A DNA stretch of 64,000 nt from Solibacillus isronensis (GCF_023715405.1 NZ_JAMBOC010000001.1:1612001-1676000), one strand, 5' to 3'; numbered from the stretch's first letter, positions 9,690-19,690 are shown. The notes: generated by a model not told the origin, from the letters alone. Translations and numbers: made by a program.

Positions 9690-11804
9690 TTATTCCTTTG
9701 GATATTCAATACGCGAGTGGAACGTTCCATTCAATGTTTCACATAATACGTCTTCTATCTTTTTCAGTTCTTTTAGCGAAATATCACATTCATCAAACTG
9801 GTCATCCTGTACACGATCCTGAATAATCGATTGCACAAGCTTCTGTATTTTCTCTGCATTTGGCTGCTGCATCGAACGGACTGCCGCTTCCACACTGTCC
9901 GCAATACTGATAATCGCGGCCTCTTTCGTCTGTGGCTTTGGACCCGGGTATCGGAATACACTTTCGTCCAATTCTTTCCCTTCTTCCCTAGCCTTAAACA
10001 AAAAGAATTTCAATGTGCTTGTCCCATGATGCTGTAGACAAATATCGATGATTTCCTGAGGCATTTTATGCTTTTTCAAGAGCTCTGCCCCATCCGTAGT
10101 ATGCGCAATAATAATTTCCGCACTACTTTCGGGTGCCATCGTATCATGAGGGTTTGTCCCCATTTGGTTTTCAATGAAAAATAGAGGTCTTCGCGTTTTC
10201 CCTACATCATGATAATAGCAACCGACTCTTGCCAGCAAGCCATCAGCCCCGATTGCTTCACATGCCGCTTCAGCCAGATTCGCCACCATTATACTATGGT
10301 GATAGGTACCGGGTGTTTCCGTCAAAATTTTCTTTAACAGCGGGTGATTTGGATTCGATAATTCGATCAGACGCACGACCGATAAAAGTCCGAAAGCCGA
10401 TTCGAAATATGGTAGCAGTCCCATCATTAAAGCACCGGATAATAATCCCGAAATAATGGCTGCAGCAACGTAAAATGCAACTTCCTTCATTCCGTAACCT
10501 GACTGTCCCATTAGAATATAAAATGTGATAAACACTATGTTAACAAGCGTTACAATACCAACCGCCTGCAAAATGTCTGTCCGTTTTTCCAGGCTGCGCA
10601 TGAAAATAATCGATGAAAATCCCCCAAATAAAATGTAAAGCGCTGTATCCATCTGTAAAATACCTGATAATCCTTCATGAAAGATGATCCCTGCAGATGC
10701 TGCTGTAATGATCGTCACAATACTTGCGGTACGATCATTGGCCAGCACGCGGACAAGCATTGTCGCTAACGCTGACGGGAAAATGAAGGCAATCAACAGA
10801 TCGAAATTCGTTGAAATCAGTGCGATCAGCTTCATCATAATTAGTGCAATTGCATACACAATGATTGTAACGAGCAGTTCATTGCGTTTTGAAGCAATGT
10901 CTTTTTCAGATCGATCAAACAGGACGAAAAGGAAAGACATTTGCAGTAAAATCAAAATGATTAACCCGGCAATCGGTTTAATCGATTCCTCACTGTCCAG
11001 CATCCCTAACAATTCAAGCTGGCGGTAAATTTCGCGTGTAATGACTTCGCCTTCCTGGACGATGATCTGTCCTTGCAAAATACGTGTCGGCTCAACCGCT
11101 TCCTTTGCCTGCTGTTTGGCAATCGCTGTTTTTTCATCATCGAGTACTTCAGTTTCAACGATAGCTGCACGACCAATGACAATCGCCAAGCTCATTAACC
11201 CTTCAGAAATTGAAGGCTGCTGACGGATTTTACTTTCCAGTTCATTTCGGTATGGCAGTAAGCTATCCTTACGAAGCGGATAATTTAAGTTCACTTCAAC
11301 CAATGTCGCTAATGCATCACGTGTAGATTCAAGATTTGCTTGTGATGCACTTAATACATTCAACAACTGTGCATCTGATAAAATCAGATTTTGCTGATTA
11401 TCAAAAATATCTTTTAACGCTGAACGCAGCATTTTTATTTGATCAGCTTGAGGTATTTCTTCCTCTGCCTTTGCAATCTCATCTTTCACATCTAATGCAA
11501 TATCAAAAATGGTTGTCACAAAAGTTGCACGCTGACTAGGTACCTCATCTTTATATATGTATACAGGATCTACGGCTTTCTCCGCATTTTCCCTTTCTAT
11601 TTCTGTCTTTACCGTATCTTCCACTGTTTTAGATGAACGAATGGTTTCCGGTGATAATTCAGTTAGCTGGATATCATATGTAACGCCACGAACATTATCA
11701 ATCATCAGGAAAAACTGAAGAAGGGCAGTAGCTGCAAGTATAATGATTAATAGTGCGCGAAAGCTGATTAGTTGGATGAGCTTGTTAAATCTTTCTATGA
11801 TCAT
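9690..11804 (-). CDS. pgpH: PgpH-type 7TMR-HD c-di-AMP phosphodiesterase
   Basis: 704-residue membrane protein. An N-terminal helix ([20 protein letters not shown]) leads to an extracellular domain of roughly 240 residues, then seven transmembrane helices at about 280-470. A cytoplasmic HD domain follows, with [12 protein letters not shown] and the metal pair YYHDVGK near residue 530. Homologues in Bacillus and Listeria (YqfF/PgpH) degrade cyclic di-AMP, coupling to potassium and osmotic control. The ATG has GGGAGG directly upstream. The phoH terminator lies before it, so it starts a new transcription unit running through ybeY, dgkA, cdd and era. Confidence 0.95.
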   Translation of the reverse strand: MIIERFNKLIQLISFRALLIIILAATALLQFFLMIDNVRGVTYDIQLTELSPETIRSSKTVEDTVKTEIERENAEKAVDPVYIYKDEVPSQRATFVTTIFDIALDVKDEIAKAEEEIPQADQIKMLRSALKDIFDNQQNLILSDAQLLNVLSASQANLESTRDALATLVEVNLNYPLRKDSLLPYRNELESKIRQQPSISEGLMSLAIVIGRAAIVETEVLDDEKTAIAKQQAKEAVEPTRILQGQIIVQEGEVITREIYRQLELLGMLDSEESIKPIAGLIILILLQMSFLFVLFDRSEKDIASKRNELLVTIIVYAIALIMMKLIALISTNFDLLIAFIFPSALATMLVRVLANDRTASIVTIITAASAGIIFHEGLSGILQMDTALYILFGGFSSIIFMRSLEKRTDILQAVGIVTLVNIVFITFYILMGQSGYGMKEVAFYVAAAIISGLLSGALMMGLLPYFESAFGLLSVVRLIELSNPNHPLLKKILTETPGTYHHSIMVANLAEAACEAIGADGLLARVGCYYHDVGKTRRPLFFIENQMGTNPHDTMAPESSAEIIIAHTTDGAELLKKHKMPQEIIDICLQHHGTSTLKFFLFKAREEGKELDESVFRYPGPKPQTKEAAIISIADSVEAAVRSMQQPNAEKIQKLVQSIIQDRVQDDQFDECDISLKELKKIEDVLCETLNGTFHSRIEYPKE

Positions 11805-11981
11805 GCACCTCCCTTTGTTTCTATGTACATTTTATCAAATTTATATGTTTGGTGTTACGAAAAGTACGTATGTTTTTCAAATAAATGTCTTTCTACCGAT
11901 TAACGTTGACATCAATTCCTCCTTTTAGTTTATATACGTAAATTTTTCCAATAAGTTTCATGCTAATTTACCCAATAAAAA

Positions 11982-12012
11982 AACTTTCAACCTTACAATA
12001 AAAGTTGAAAGT
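11982..12012 (-). terminator. Terminator downstream of phoH
   Basis: AACTTTCAAC pairs with GTTGAAAGTT. On the minus strand it is followed by seven Ts, separating the yqfC-yqfD-phoH unit from pgpH. Confidence 0.87.
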
Positions 12013-12019
12013 TCCTTTT

Positions 12020-12985
12020 TTATAATTCCTGCTCTGTGTAAGCCTGGATGACTCTCGCTACTAATGGGTGACGGACTACGTCACCTTGCTCAAGTATTTG
12101 GAAGTGGATATCTTTTACATAGCGTAATGTACGCTCTGCAATAATCAGACCGGATTCCGTGTTTTTAGGTAAATCAATTTGTGTTTTATCACCTGTAATG
12201 ACCATTTTCGAGCCAAAACCTAAACGTGTTAAGAACATTTTCATTTGCTGATGCGTTGTGTTTTGGGCTTCGTCTAAAATGACGAACGCATCATCCAATG
12301 TACGGCCACGCATATATGCTAACGGCGCGATTTCAATCGTCCCGCGCTCAATTAGGCGCTGCGTCTGTTCCTGTCCATAAATATCATGTAAGGCATCATA
12401 AAGCGGACGTAAATAAGGATCGACTTTTTCCTTCAAATCCCCCGGTAAAAATCCTAATGACTCTCCTGCTTCAACGGCAGGGCGTGTTAAAATAATACGT
12501 TTTACATGACCATTTTTTAATGCCTGTGTAGCCATCACAACCGCTAAATACGTTTTACCGGTTCCGGCTGGTCCAATTCCGAAAATCAGGTCTTTATGAC
12601 GGATTGCCCGGATGTATTCGCGCTGTCCGATTGTTTTTGCACGTATCGGCTTGCCTTTTGTATTACGCGCAATTTCTTCATCATATAACTCCGCATAATA
12701 CTCAATCGTGCCTTTACTGGCCATTTCAATGGCTGTTGATACATCACGCTGATCGATATTAATATTTTTTCGAATTACTTTCAATAACGCTTCTAAAACT
12801 GCATATGCTTGATTTTTCTTTTCTAAATCATCGCCTGCAATTTGTATTACTTCCCCACGCGTAATAATTTGTACGCTATAAGTTTCTTCAATCAATGTTA
12901 TATTTGCATCTGACATTCCTAAAAGCATTACAGCTTCATTTGGATTGTCGATTTGGAGCTCAACATATTTTTCTGACATACTCAT
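12020..12985 (-). CDS. phoH: PhoH-family ATPase
   Basis: 321-residue cytoplasmic P-loop protein. Walker A is GPAGTGKT at residues 138-145 and Walker B is VILDEAQN near 240; the first 100 residues form a nucleic-acid-binding-like leader. The family is linked to RNA metabolism and is usually next to ybeY, although here pgpH intervenes as in Bacillus. The ATG overlaps the yqfD stop codon by 4 bases (ATGA), indicating translational coupling. Its cellular role remains poorly defined. Confidence 0.95.
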   Translation of the reverse strand: MSMSEKYVELQIDNPNEAVMLLGMSDANITLIEETYSVQIITRGEVIQIAGDDLEKKNQAYAVLEALLKVIRKNINIDQRDVSTAIEMASKGTIEYYAELYDEEIARNTKGKPIRAKTIGQREYIRAIRHKDLIFGIGPAGTGKTYLAVVMATQALKNGHVKRIILTRPAVEAGESLGFLPGDLKEKVDPYLRPLYDALHDIYGQEQTQRLIERGTIEIAPLAYMRGRTLDDAFVILDEAQNTTHQQMKMFLTRLGFGSKMVITGDKTQIDLPKNTESGLIIAERTLRYVKDIHFQILEQGDVVRHPLVARVIQAYTEQEL

Positions 12986-14091
12986 TCTCCTTGGTGAATT
13001 GGATGTGGTTGTGCGATATTTTCATTAATTAAATACAAGACTTTCCCTTTAACTGTATCATCATCACTGTTGACGTGCAAAAGTTTTTCTGCTTTAATGG
13101 CGGTTTCAAGCGGTAATGAAGAAATCATCTTTTCATGCAATAATGGCAAGATAATTGTTTCTACATCCTTTTCACTTATCTTTTCCTTTTTTTTATGAAA
13201 CATTCGATAAGGCTTATAAGTCACAACAGACTTCAACGGTTCAATAGACATTTGTTCTATCGCTGTCCCGATCTTCTCCCAGTTTACGTCATATTTCCAG
13301 CCATGGTCATCCAATACTTCCATTTCGATTGTTTTAGGAACGGAAAACGATGTTTCAAGCCAGTAATCAACAAACACTTCGCCTTCAGCACCAATAACGA
13401 TTTCTTTTTCACCATGCTGCAACACACCTGAAACGAGAATATCTCCCTTGTGTACCGTCATATTTTGCTCAACTTGACGAACACCGCGCTCAATTTGGAA
13501 ATGAGTGACGACACCGCTGTTGTTCGCAACTAAATGCTGGTTCTTGTTCACTTTTGGAACCGGCTCAATCTTTGGCGCCAATTGCGGATTTATCGTAATT
13601 TTACTTCCATTTTTCATAATATGTACCCATGAAAACTCCCGAAACTCCTTCATCATCGTCTGTCGGATTTCATTATCGGATAAAAATGTTTTTTTCGGTA
13701 CAGGAAACTCCACACCCATTTCCTTTTGTAAATAGAGTGCTACTTCATCTTCCAGTTCAATCGTGGCGGCATCAACTTCGACTTGCCATACAAACCGGGA
13801 TAGTATGATCGGCAGGATGATTAACATGATGATACCAATCGCCGTAACCATATCTTTTTGCAGAATTCTCTCCGGCTCGCTGTAACGGATTGTAATTTTT
13901 ACTTTCGCTTTTTTTCTTAGTCTGCGCAATAAAGACAAATTACTATGCGCCACTTGGAAAGTTATTTCGCTCTGTTTAAAAGTTAAATGAAAAACTCGGA
14001 TTTTATGCTCTTTCATCAGCATAATAAAAGTGCTTGCTTCTTTAGATTGCTTTAGTTTGATTGTTATTAGCTTTTTATAGGATTTACTCAT
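12982..14091 (-). CDS. yqfD: Sporulation protein YqfD
   Basis: 369-residue protein with a basic N-terminal domain, one membrane helix at about 82-102 (TAIGIIMLIILPIILSRFVW) and a large extracytoplasmic region. YqfD of Bacillus subtilis is a sigma-E-dependent sporulation protein of the mother-cell membrane. It is coupled to yqfC upstream and phoH downstream by 4-base ATGA overlaps, the standard order. Confidence 0.93.
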   Translation of the reverse strand: MSKSYKKLITIKLKQSKEASTFIMLMKEHKIRVFHLTFKQSEITFQVAHSNLSLLRRLRKKAKVKITIRYSEPERILQKDMVTAIGIIMLIILPIILSRFVWQVEVDAATIELEDEVALYLQKEMGVEFPVPKKTFLSDNEIRQTMMKEFREFSWVHIMKNGSKITINPQLAPKIEPVPKVNKNQHLVANNSGVVTHFQIERGVRQVEQNMTVHKGDILVSGVLQHGEKEIVIGAEGEVFVDYWLETSFSVPKTIEMEVLDDHGWKYDVNWEKIGTAIEQMSIEPLKSVVTYKPYRMFHKKKEKISEKDVETIILPLLHEKMISSLPLETAIKAEKLLHVNSDDDTVKGKVLYLINENIAQPHPIHQGE

Positions 14092-14324
14092 TTTGCATTC
14101 CGCTCAATCGTAAGCTTCTGCAGATTTTTACATTGAATTAAAAAACCTTCTTCGAATAAATGCTGGACTTCCACTTCCCCCGCATGAACATACATCGTAA
14201 AATCTTTCGTCGTGCAGTTATACTCAGTCGGGGTTACATCACCTATTGTATAGGAACCATCATAGCGGATATCCATAAAAGAGGTGATTTGCAATTTATT
14301 GTTTTTAGGAAATAAATTTTTCAA
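14088..14324 (-). CDS. yqfC: Sporulation protein YqfC
   Basis: 78-residue protein of the YabP/YqfC family, small beta-rich proteins of the sporulation mother cell. Characteristic pieces are SFMDIRYDGSYTIGDVTP and LIQCKNLQKLTIERN. Translation starts at TTG (14324), with AAGGAGG six bases upstream. It is the first gene of yqfC-yqfD-phoH. The 285-base region upstream holds structured repeats rather than an obvious promoter. Confidence 0.92.
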   Translation of the reverse strand: MKNLFPKNNKLQITSFMDIRYDGSYTIGDVTPTEYNCTTKDFTMYVHAGEVEVQHLFEEGFLIQCKNLQKLTIERNAK

Positions 14325-14391
14325 TAAAAGCCTCCTTTTTACGTCACTATATGCTTAGAAAAAAGAAGGCATGTATAGATTATTTAATCCC

Positions 14392-14494
14392 GCTTTAACG
14401 GGTAGTAATTTATGTTCCTCGATTGTGCTGCTCTAGAGGCAAGACTACCAACTATGGCATAAAGCATAGGTGATCGACTACTACCCGTAAAAGC
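14392..14494. other. Long-stem structured element, 103 bp
   Basis: GCTTTAACGGGTAGTA (14392-14407) pairs with TACTACCCGTAAAAGC (14479-14494), 15 of 16 positions. The enclosed 71 bases contain CTATG/CATAG with an 8-base loop, and CCTC/GAGG. It lies in the yqfC 5' gap. It has no T-tract and no tRNA D/T-loop signatures, and matches no riboswitch I know. Confidence 0.6.
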
Positions 14495-14506
14495 CCGATT
14501 GGTTAG

Positions 14507-14571
14507 GGCCAACACGATGTTGGTCACACAAGCGTTGTCACACGACGTGACGGTTTTAGCTTGTGTTCCTT
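14507..14571. repeat. 65-bp structured module, copy 1
   Basis: Two hairpins: CCAAC/GTTGG with a 5-base loop, then ACACAAGC/GCTTGTGT enclosing GTCAC/GTGAC. The second copy is at 20522-20586. The two copies differ at 8 of 65 positions: four make two compensated pairs and four are in unpaired sequence. Just downstream, AATCAATTGG can pair with CCAATTGATT (to about 14603) or, with G-T wobbles, with CCGATTGGTTAG upstream. Confidence 0.75.
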
Positions 14572-14609
14572 TTAATCAATTGGAGCTAAAGCCCCAATTG
14601 ATTGAAGTT

Positions 14610-15119
14610 TCACTTTATCGGAATTTCCCAGTTCGCAAAGTCTCCTAACGCATCACCGGAACTTTCACTTTCCGGCTCCTTAAATGCTGCTGGAACTTTT
14701 AAATTCAGAGATTTATTTTCATCGTATACATTCTGAGGAATTAAATAAGTCACATTAAAAGTCGTTTCCATTTGAGGGTTCACCATAATTTGTTCGTTCT
14801 CAACAGAAGACGACAACTGCTCTATATCTTCCTGCTCTGATGTTTGAATTGTAAAATCCGGCGTATAGTAAACAATTTGGCTGTACTCATTTTCAATATT
14901 GCCGTTAATTTCAAGCATTAATTCTCCCGGCTCTGCGGATACCTTTTGAATTTTATAGTCGAGCTTTAAAGTGACACCTTCCATATTATGTGTCAATGAC
15001 TCCTCGCTTTCGTATACAGTAGCGGTTTCATCTGCCTCCGAAATTGATTCTTCCACTTCCTTACCGCATGCAGCAAGTACTAAAATAAGTATTAAAAATA
15101 ACATCCATCTTTTTTTCAT
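14610..15119 (-). CDS. Hypothetical lipoprotein
   Basis: 169-residue protein with a clear type II signal peptide: MKKR, a hydrophobic core and lipobox LAAC, so it should be diacylated at Cys18 and anchored outside the membrane. The mature part is acidic (about residues 19-45) and then beta-rich, resembling small DUF4352-like immunoglobulin-fold lipoproteins, but I cannot name a family. GGGGGAAACAGAC precedes the ATG. The 3' gap contains structured repeats with no T-tract terminator. Confidence 0.8.
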   Translation of the reverse strand: MKKRWMLFLILILVLAACGKEVEESISEADETATVYESEESLTHNMEGVTLKLDYKIQKVSAEPGELMLEINGNIENEYSQIVYYTPDFTIQTSEQEDIEQLSSSVENEQIMVNPQMETTFNVTYLIPQNVYDENKSLNLKVPAAFKEPESESSGDALGDFANWEIPIK

Positions 15120-15187
15120 GTCTGTTTCCCCCTCTCATAATAGATATACCCGTTTCCTCAAAAATTTAGTTGCATGTTTTCATAAAG

Positions 15188-15345
15188 TCCGTTGATTTCC
15201 ATTATTGGCGGACGCTTTTCGCTGGCACGGCTCGAGCCTGCAGTCTCTCACTTGGTGCTCCTGTCGCTTCGCTTTCGTCGAAAATAAATTTTGCTGTTCC
15301 CGCAGTAAGCTTGCTCGTAGCGAAAGGCGCTAGACGTCAGCGGAT
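15188..15345. repeat. GGACGCTTT-type intergenic repeat, variant copy
   Basis: Begins near GGCGGACGCTTTTCGCTGG and includes GGCACGGCTCGAGCCTG and GCTGTTCCCGCAG, words shared with the copies at 20483 and 35048. The centre is extended by unrelated sequence and the right end (CGAAAGGCGCTAGACGTC) is diverged. I see no protein-coding content. This and the yqfC-side repeats fill most of the spaces on either side of the lipoprotein gene. Confidence 0.7.
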
Positions 15346-15458
15346 TTTTTTACAGTGTGAAAGGTGAAACCGACAGCATGAACCCTGCCACCGTCCATTC
15401 CAATCAACTCCTGTTCCACCATTAAATATCACCATTTCATTATATCCTATGTAAAAAA

Positions 15459-15493
15459 ACTACCTATTCCCACATTACGTTGAAATAGGTAGT
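15459..15493 (-). terminator. Terminator downstream of the nfeD-floA unit
   Basis: ACTACCTATT pairs with AATAGGTAGT and is followed on the minus strand by seven Ts. It closes the unit ending with the 156-residue membrane protein. Confidence 0.9.
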
Positions 15494-15499
15494 CTCGTA

Positions 15500-15970
15500 T
15501 TATTTTCTTCTTGCTTTAGGTGGGCCCAGAACTTCTGTCATAATAATGGCCTGCATTAAATCACGTTTGCTCGATGGCACGACTTGGAAGGCTTCTGCTT
15601 CTTTTTTGGCCATCGCAACAATTGGACGCTCCTTTAATGAACGAGGATTATGGATCTTGTCAGTTACTGGTTCCACAATAGAGCGAGCAGCTTCAACAGG
15701 TTTTTCTACTTGATTAGGAAGCTCGCGTTCTACTCTTTGACTTACCGGTTTTACTTTTTCATTCAGCTGGCCGAATACTTCATTCGCAAAGTCCTCCAAT
15801 GATTTCGGACGTCTTTGCTCTGTTCGGCGCTCAACTTCCTGTTTTCGAGGAGCAGGTTGACTGCTAAATGGCGGCATCTGATTTGATTCTTTTTTTTGCT
15901 GTTGTTCTTTACCTTTACCTAATAAAGAACTGACAATAAAGACAATCACCATAATGATAAGTCCTTCCAT
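15500..15970 (-). CDS. Small membrane-anchored hypothetical protein next to floA
   Basis: 156-residue protein with an N-terminal transmembrane segment (GLIIMVIVFIVSSLLG) followed by a charged, glutamine- and proline-rich cytoplasmic tail. A conserved-looking C-terminal block ends VPSSKRDLMQAIIMTEVLGPPKARRK. I do not recognise a characterised family. It is 23 bases after floA, so it is the third gene of the nfeD-floA operon, which suggests a role at flotillin-containing membrane domains. GGGAGTGAGC precedes the ATG. Confidence 0.82.
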   Translation of the reverse strand: MEGLIIMVIVFIVSSLLGKGKEQQQKKESNQMPPFSSQPAPRKQEVERRTEQRRPKSLEDFANEVFGQLNEKVKPVSQRVERELPNQVEKPVEAARSIVEPVTDKIHNPRSLKERPIVAMAKKEAEAFQVVPSSKRDLMQAIIMTEVLGPPKARRK

Positions 15971-15993
15971 TTAGTGCTCACTCCCTTCCTCGA

Positions 15994-17004
15994 TTATTTG
16001 TTTTTCGGATCTTTGTTGTTGTCGTCATTCGAAACTTTTGAGATTGAATCACGCATTGATGTGTCCGCCTGAATATTTTTGTAGTTCATGTAATCCATAA
16101 TACCGAAGTTGCCAGAACGTAGCGCTTCTGCAAGAGCCATTGGAACTTCCGCCTCTGCTTCTACTACTTTCGCTTTCATTTCCTGAACTTTTGCAATCAT
16201 CTCTTGCTCGCTTGCTACGGCCATTGCACGACGCTCTTCGGCTTTAGCCTGAGCGATGTTTTTATCTGCCTGTGCTTGCTCGATTTGAAGCTCGGCACCG
16301 ATGTTTTTACCGATATCAACGTCCGCAATATCGATCGATAGAATTTCGAATGCTGTACCAGAGTCTAAACCTTTAGATAAAACCGTTTGAGAAATTAAAT
16401 CCGGGTTTTCCAGTACTTTTGAATGTGATTCACTAGAACCTAGTGTCGATACGATACCTTCACCAACACGGGCAACGATTGTTTCTTCACCAGCACCACC
16501 GACTAAGCGGTCCAGGTTTGCACGTACTGTAATACGTGCTTTTGCTTTTACTTCAATCCCGTTCATCGCAACACCGGCAATAAATGGTGTTTCAATAACT
16601 TTAGGGTTAACCGACATTTGTACCGCTTCTAATACGTCACGGCCAGCTAAATCGATTGCTGCTGCACGTTCAAATGTTAATTCAATATTCGCTCGGTGTG
16701 CCGCAATTAATGCGTTGACAACTCGGTCTACGTTACCACCTGCTAAATAGTGTGATTCCAATTGGTTAATTGTTACTTCTAAACCGGCTTTATGAGCCTT
16801 AATTAACGGATTCACGATACGTGACGGAATTACTCGACGTAAACGCATTCCGACTAATGTGAAAATACTTACTCTTACACCTGCTGCTAGTGCACTAATC
16901 CATAGTGCAACCGGAACAAATGTGAAAAATACTGCCAGGATAATAAATGCAATGACTAATCCGACAATTAATGTAATTGTTCCTGCATCTGCCAACATAT
17001 TCAT
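15994..17004 (-). CDS. floA: Flotillin-like protein FloA
   Basis: 336-residue SPFH-domain scaffold of functional membrane microdomains. A hydrophobic N-terminal hairpin (about residues 8-45, [20 protein letters not shown]) is followed by the SPFH region. An Ala/Glu-rich coiled coil (about 230-300, [20 protein letters not shown]) follows. Length equals Bacillus YqfA/FloA. It begins 2 bases after the nfeD stop codon, so the pair is tightly linked, as in Bacillus. GGTGGAGA precedes the ATG. Confidence 0.97.
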   Translation of the reverse strand: MNMLADAGTITLIVGLVIAFIILAVFFTFVPVALWISALAAGVRVSIFTLVGMRLRRVIPSRIVNPLIKAHKAGLEVTINQLESHYLAGGNVDRVVNALIAAHRANIELTFERAAAIDLAGRDVLEAVQMSVNPKVIETPFIAGVAMNGIEVKAKARITVRANLDRLVGGAGEETIVARVGEGIVSTLGSSESHSKVLENPDLISQTVLSKGLDSGTAFEILSIDIADVDIGKNIGAELQIEQAQADKNIAQAKAEERRAMAVASEQEMIAKVQEMKAKVVEAEAEVPMALAEALRSGNFGIMDYMNYKNIQADTSMRDSISKVSNDDNNKDPKNK

Positions 17005-17006
17005 AC

Positions 17007-18335
17007 TTATTCTCCACCTCTTCCAATAAATTCTCTTACGACAATACGAGAGCCTTCTACTTTCACTACTTCAACTGTTTTACCAGCATCAATATAGCCG
17101 CCCTGTGTTACAACATCCAGACGGTCCTGATCAACAATAACGGTCCCTGATGGTCGCAACGGCGTAATAGCCTGCCCTGTCTTGCCTATTAATTCAATTC
17201 GGTTTTTGTTTGAAACATAACCTTCTTCCGTCGTCGTTGCATCTCTCAGCACGAGACGGTTGAACATATGCAACTTTTTCCCGAAGAATTTCATAAGTAT
17301 CACCATTCCTATACCTGCAATTATCATTGCGATTAAAATCGAATAAGCCATATGAACAAAGCTTTCCCCTGCAAAAAGCAAACTTCCTATCATTAAAGCG
17401 CCACCGATAATACCTATTATGCCACCTGGTACAAATAGCTCGGCAATGAGTAAAATAAGTCCGATTACAAAAATGATGACTGTTTCATATCCGGCAAAAC
17501 CTGCAATCGTATGTCCAAAGAAGAACATACCTAACGAAGCAAGCCCCATTGTCCCAGCAACACCAAAGCCTGGTGAATACAGCTCAACAACTAATCCGAT
17601 ACTTGCAATCGACAGTAAGATAGGAACGATAATCGGATTTGTAATAAAGCGCGCCAGCTTTTCAGCAAATGTTTGCTCAATTGTTACTACTTCGCTGCCA
17701 TCAAGGTTGGTTTTTTCAAGCAGTTCCGTTATCGATGCAACAGTGCCTTCGGAGTACTTAACTTTTTCCGCATCTTTCGCAGTTAGTGTTAGGAGCTTTC
17801 CTTTCGGGGCTCTTAGGTCAGGCAGATCATAATCGTTTCTGACCATTGCCTTCGCATATTTAGGGTCCCTTCCGGAGTTTTCCGCAGCAGATGACATTTT
17901 AGCAAGCCAATCGCTTTCCGCCTTTTCTCCCGCTGTGTTACCGGAAGAATCGATGACCGCTGCAGCACCCATTGTTGCATTAGGTGTCATATAAATTTCA
18001 TCTGCATGTAAAGCAATGAATGCACCAGCAGACAGCGCATCTGAATTGATGAATGCAATAATCGGTATATCAATTTCATCCATCAGCCTGCCGATCTCCG
18101 AAGCCGCAGTAACAAATCCGCCCGGTGTATGCATATTTAGAATAATCGCTTCTGCATTATTATCTTTTGCTTCATCGAATCCACGCTTTAAATGCTCCAC
18201 CAAACCTTTTTCAATTTCATTATTGATGGAGATTTCATACACTTTACCATCTGCAAATGCCGTTAAAGAAGGAAACATTAATACGAATGACATGACCATC
18301 AGAAAAATCCAACTAATCCCTTTCGTTCGTCTCAA
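17007..18335 (-). CDS. yqeZ: NfeD-family membrane protein with ClpP-class serine protease domain
   Basis: 442-residue long-form NfeD. The order is an N-terminal signal/anchor, an extracytoplasmic ClpP-like protease domain (about 30-220; [16 protein letters not shown] and the serine site [11 protein letters not shown]), four to five transmembrane helices (about 240-370) and a C-terminal OB fold after about 380. It partners FloA in membrane domains. I chose the TTG at 18335 because AAAGGGGTGA lies 5 bases upstream; the in-frame extension upstream has no such site. Confidence 0.93.
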   Translation of the reverse strand: MRRTKGISWIFLMVMSFVLMFPSLTAFADGKVYEISINNEIEKGLVEHLKRGFDEAKDNNAEAIILNMHTPGGFVTAASEIGRLMDEIDIPIIAFINSDALSAGAFIALHADEIYMTPNATMGAAAVIDSSGNTAGEKAESDWLAKMSSAAENSGRDPKYAKAMVRNDYDLPDLRAPKGKLLTLTAKDAEKVKYSEGTVASITELLEKTNLDGSEVVTIEQTFAEKLARFITNPIIVPILLSIASIGLVVELYSPGFGVAGTMGLASLGMFFFGHTIAGFAGYETVIIFVIGLILLIAELFVPGGIIGIIGGALMIGSLLFAGESFVHMAYSILIAMIIAGIGMVILMKFFGKKLHMFNRLVLRDATTTEEGYVSNKNRIELIGKTGQAITPLRPSGTVIVDQDRLDVVTQGGYIDAGKTVEVVKVEGSRIVVREFIGRGGE

Positions 18336-18548
18336 TTTTATCACCCCTTTAGCTAAGTTATGTACAGTTAATTCTACGGATGAGATGAAGAAAAGTTTCA
18401 AACTTTTTTATAAAACTTGAAAAAACTTACTTCACTATTATTTGCTAACATATACCAAGTATACGGTACAAGTTGCAGATTATTAAAACTTTCTCGAAAA
18501 CGCTTTCTTTTTCTTCTCTATTATGGGTGATTTTGAGAATAAATACAA

Positions 18549-18582
18549 ATACCCCGCAGTTATATAAATAACTGCGGGGTAT
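18549..18582 (-). terminator. Terminator of rpsU
   Basis: ATACCCCGCAGTTAT pairs perfectly with ATAACTGCGGGGTAT around a 4-base loop. T-rich sequence follows on the minus strand. The rest of the 18336-18648 gap holds only the presumed promoter region of nfeD. Confidence 0.92.
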
Positions 18583-18648
18583 ATCATTTGTCTGCTCAGT
18601 TAAATCTGAAAATTGCGTGTTATGAACGTAGGGTTTTTACAGGGAAAA

Positions 18649-18822
18649 TTACCACTTACGTTTACGTGCAGCTTCTGATTTCTTTTTACGTTTAACGCTA
18701 GGTTTTTCGTAGAACTCGCGCTTTCTAACTTCCTGAATTGTACCTGATTTTGATACAGTACGTTTGAAGCGACGAAGAGCATCTTCAAGCGATTCGTTTT
18801 TGCGAACGACAGTTTTTGACAT
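18649..18822 (-). CDS. rpsU: 30S ribosomal protein S21
   Basis: 57-residue basic ribosomal protein beginning [20 protein letters not shown] and ending in a run of Lys/Arg. The ATG at 18822 is preceded by GGAGGGAGGG-type sequence; the extension upstream is out of line with the family. It is followed by a perfect terminator rather than by yqeY, which normally comes next in Bacillus. Confidence 0.97.
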   Translation of the reverse strand: MSKTVVRKNESLEDALRRFKRTVSKSGTIQEVRKREFYEKPSVKRKKKSEAARKRKW

Positions 18823-18930
18823 CTCTCTTTCCCTCCCTCCGAACACACGTCAGTACATGCTAACATTTAGTTAATGTGTACTAAAGTAGTATAGCGTATC
18901 CTTAAAAAAGAGTCAACAAAAACTATCGAA

Positions 18931-19599
18931 TTAGTAATTAGAATCTGATTTTAGACCATTCATGATAGCAACACCAGAAGAAGCACCAATACGAGTAGCG
19001 CCATTTTCAATCATAAGTTGCATATCTTCTAAGCTACGAACACCGCCAGAAGCTTTTACTCCAAGATCAGGACCAACTGTTTTACGCATTAATGCGATAT
19101 CTTCAACTGTCGCTCCGCCTGTAGAGAATCCAGTAGAAGTTTTAACGAAATCTGCTCCTGCTTCAACAGAAAGTTCGCAAGCTTTTACTTTTTCTTCATC
19201 CGTTAATAGGCAAGTTTCAATAATTACTTTTACTAATGTACCATTTGCAGCATCTACTACTGCTTTGATGTCATCACGAACTAAATCGTAGTTGCCGTCT
19301 TTTAGAGCACCGATATTAATAACCATATCAATTTCGCCAGCACCATTTGCAATCGCGTCTTTTGTTTCGAATGCTTTTACTGCAGATGTTGTAGCACCTA
19401 ACGGGAAGCCGATTACTGTACATACTTTAACTTCTGTACCAGCTAATTGCTCTGCACTGAATTTCACCCATGTAGGGTTTACACATACTGAAGCAAATCC
19501 GTATTGCTTCGCTTCTGCACAAATTTTTTCTACTTGATCTTTTGTAGATTCAGCTTTTAATAAAGTATGATCAATCATTACTGCATAATTTCGAGTCAT
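18931..19599 (-). CDS. deoC: Deoxyribose-phosphate aldolase
   Basis: 222-residue class I aldolase that cleaves 2-deoxyribose-5-phosphate to acetaldehyde and glyceraldehyde-3-phosphate in deoxynucleoside catabolism. The Schiff-base lysine is K153 in FVKTSTGF, with a second active-site lysine in [15 protein letters not shown] precedes the ATG. It lies 108 bases upstream of rpsU on the same strand; no deo regulator or pyrimidine phosphorylase is nearby. Confidence 0.97.
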   Translation of the reverse strand: MTRNYAVMIDHTLLKAESTKDQVEKICAEAKQYGFASVCVNPTWVKFSAEQLAGTEVKVCTVIGFPLGATTSAVKAFETKDAIANGAGEIDMVINIGALKDGNYDLVRDDIKAVVDAANGTLVKVIIETCLLTDEEKVKACELSVEAGADFVKTSTGFSTGGATVEDIALMRKTVGPDLGVKASGGVRSLEDMQLMIENGATRIGASSGVAIMNGLKSDSNY

Positions 19600-19690
19600 T
19601 TCTCATTACTCCTTTTACTAAACATTAGTTGTCCGTACATCTATAGTTTAGCATGTATTTTAATTGACGCAAATTATCAGACAACTTAAA

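Noticed and set aside
10684..11028. Long plus-strand frames opposite pgpH, recO, korA and similar genes
   Set aside because: All are antisense shadows of strongly recognised genes, with Ser/Ile-rich composition and no translation signals.
14392..14494. tRNA or known riboswitch
   Set aside because: No GGTTC-type T-loop, no CCA-proximal acceptor pattern, no anticodon arm, and no motif of T-box, SAM, c-di-GMP, preQ1 or other classes that I recognise.
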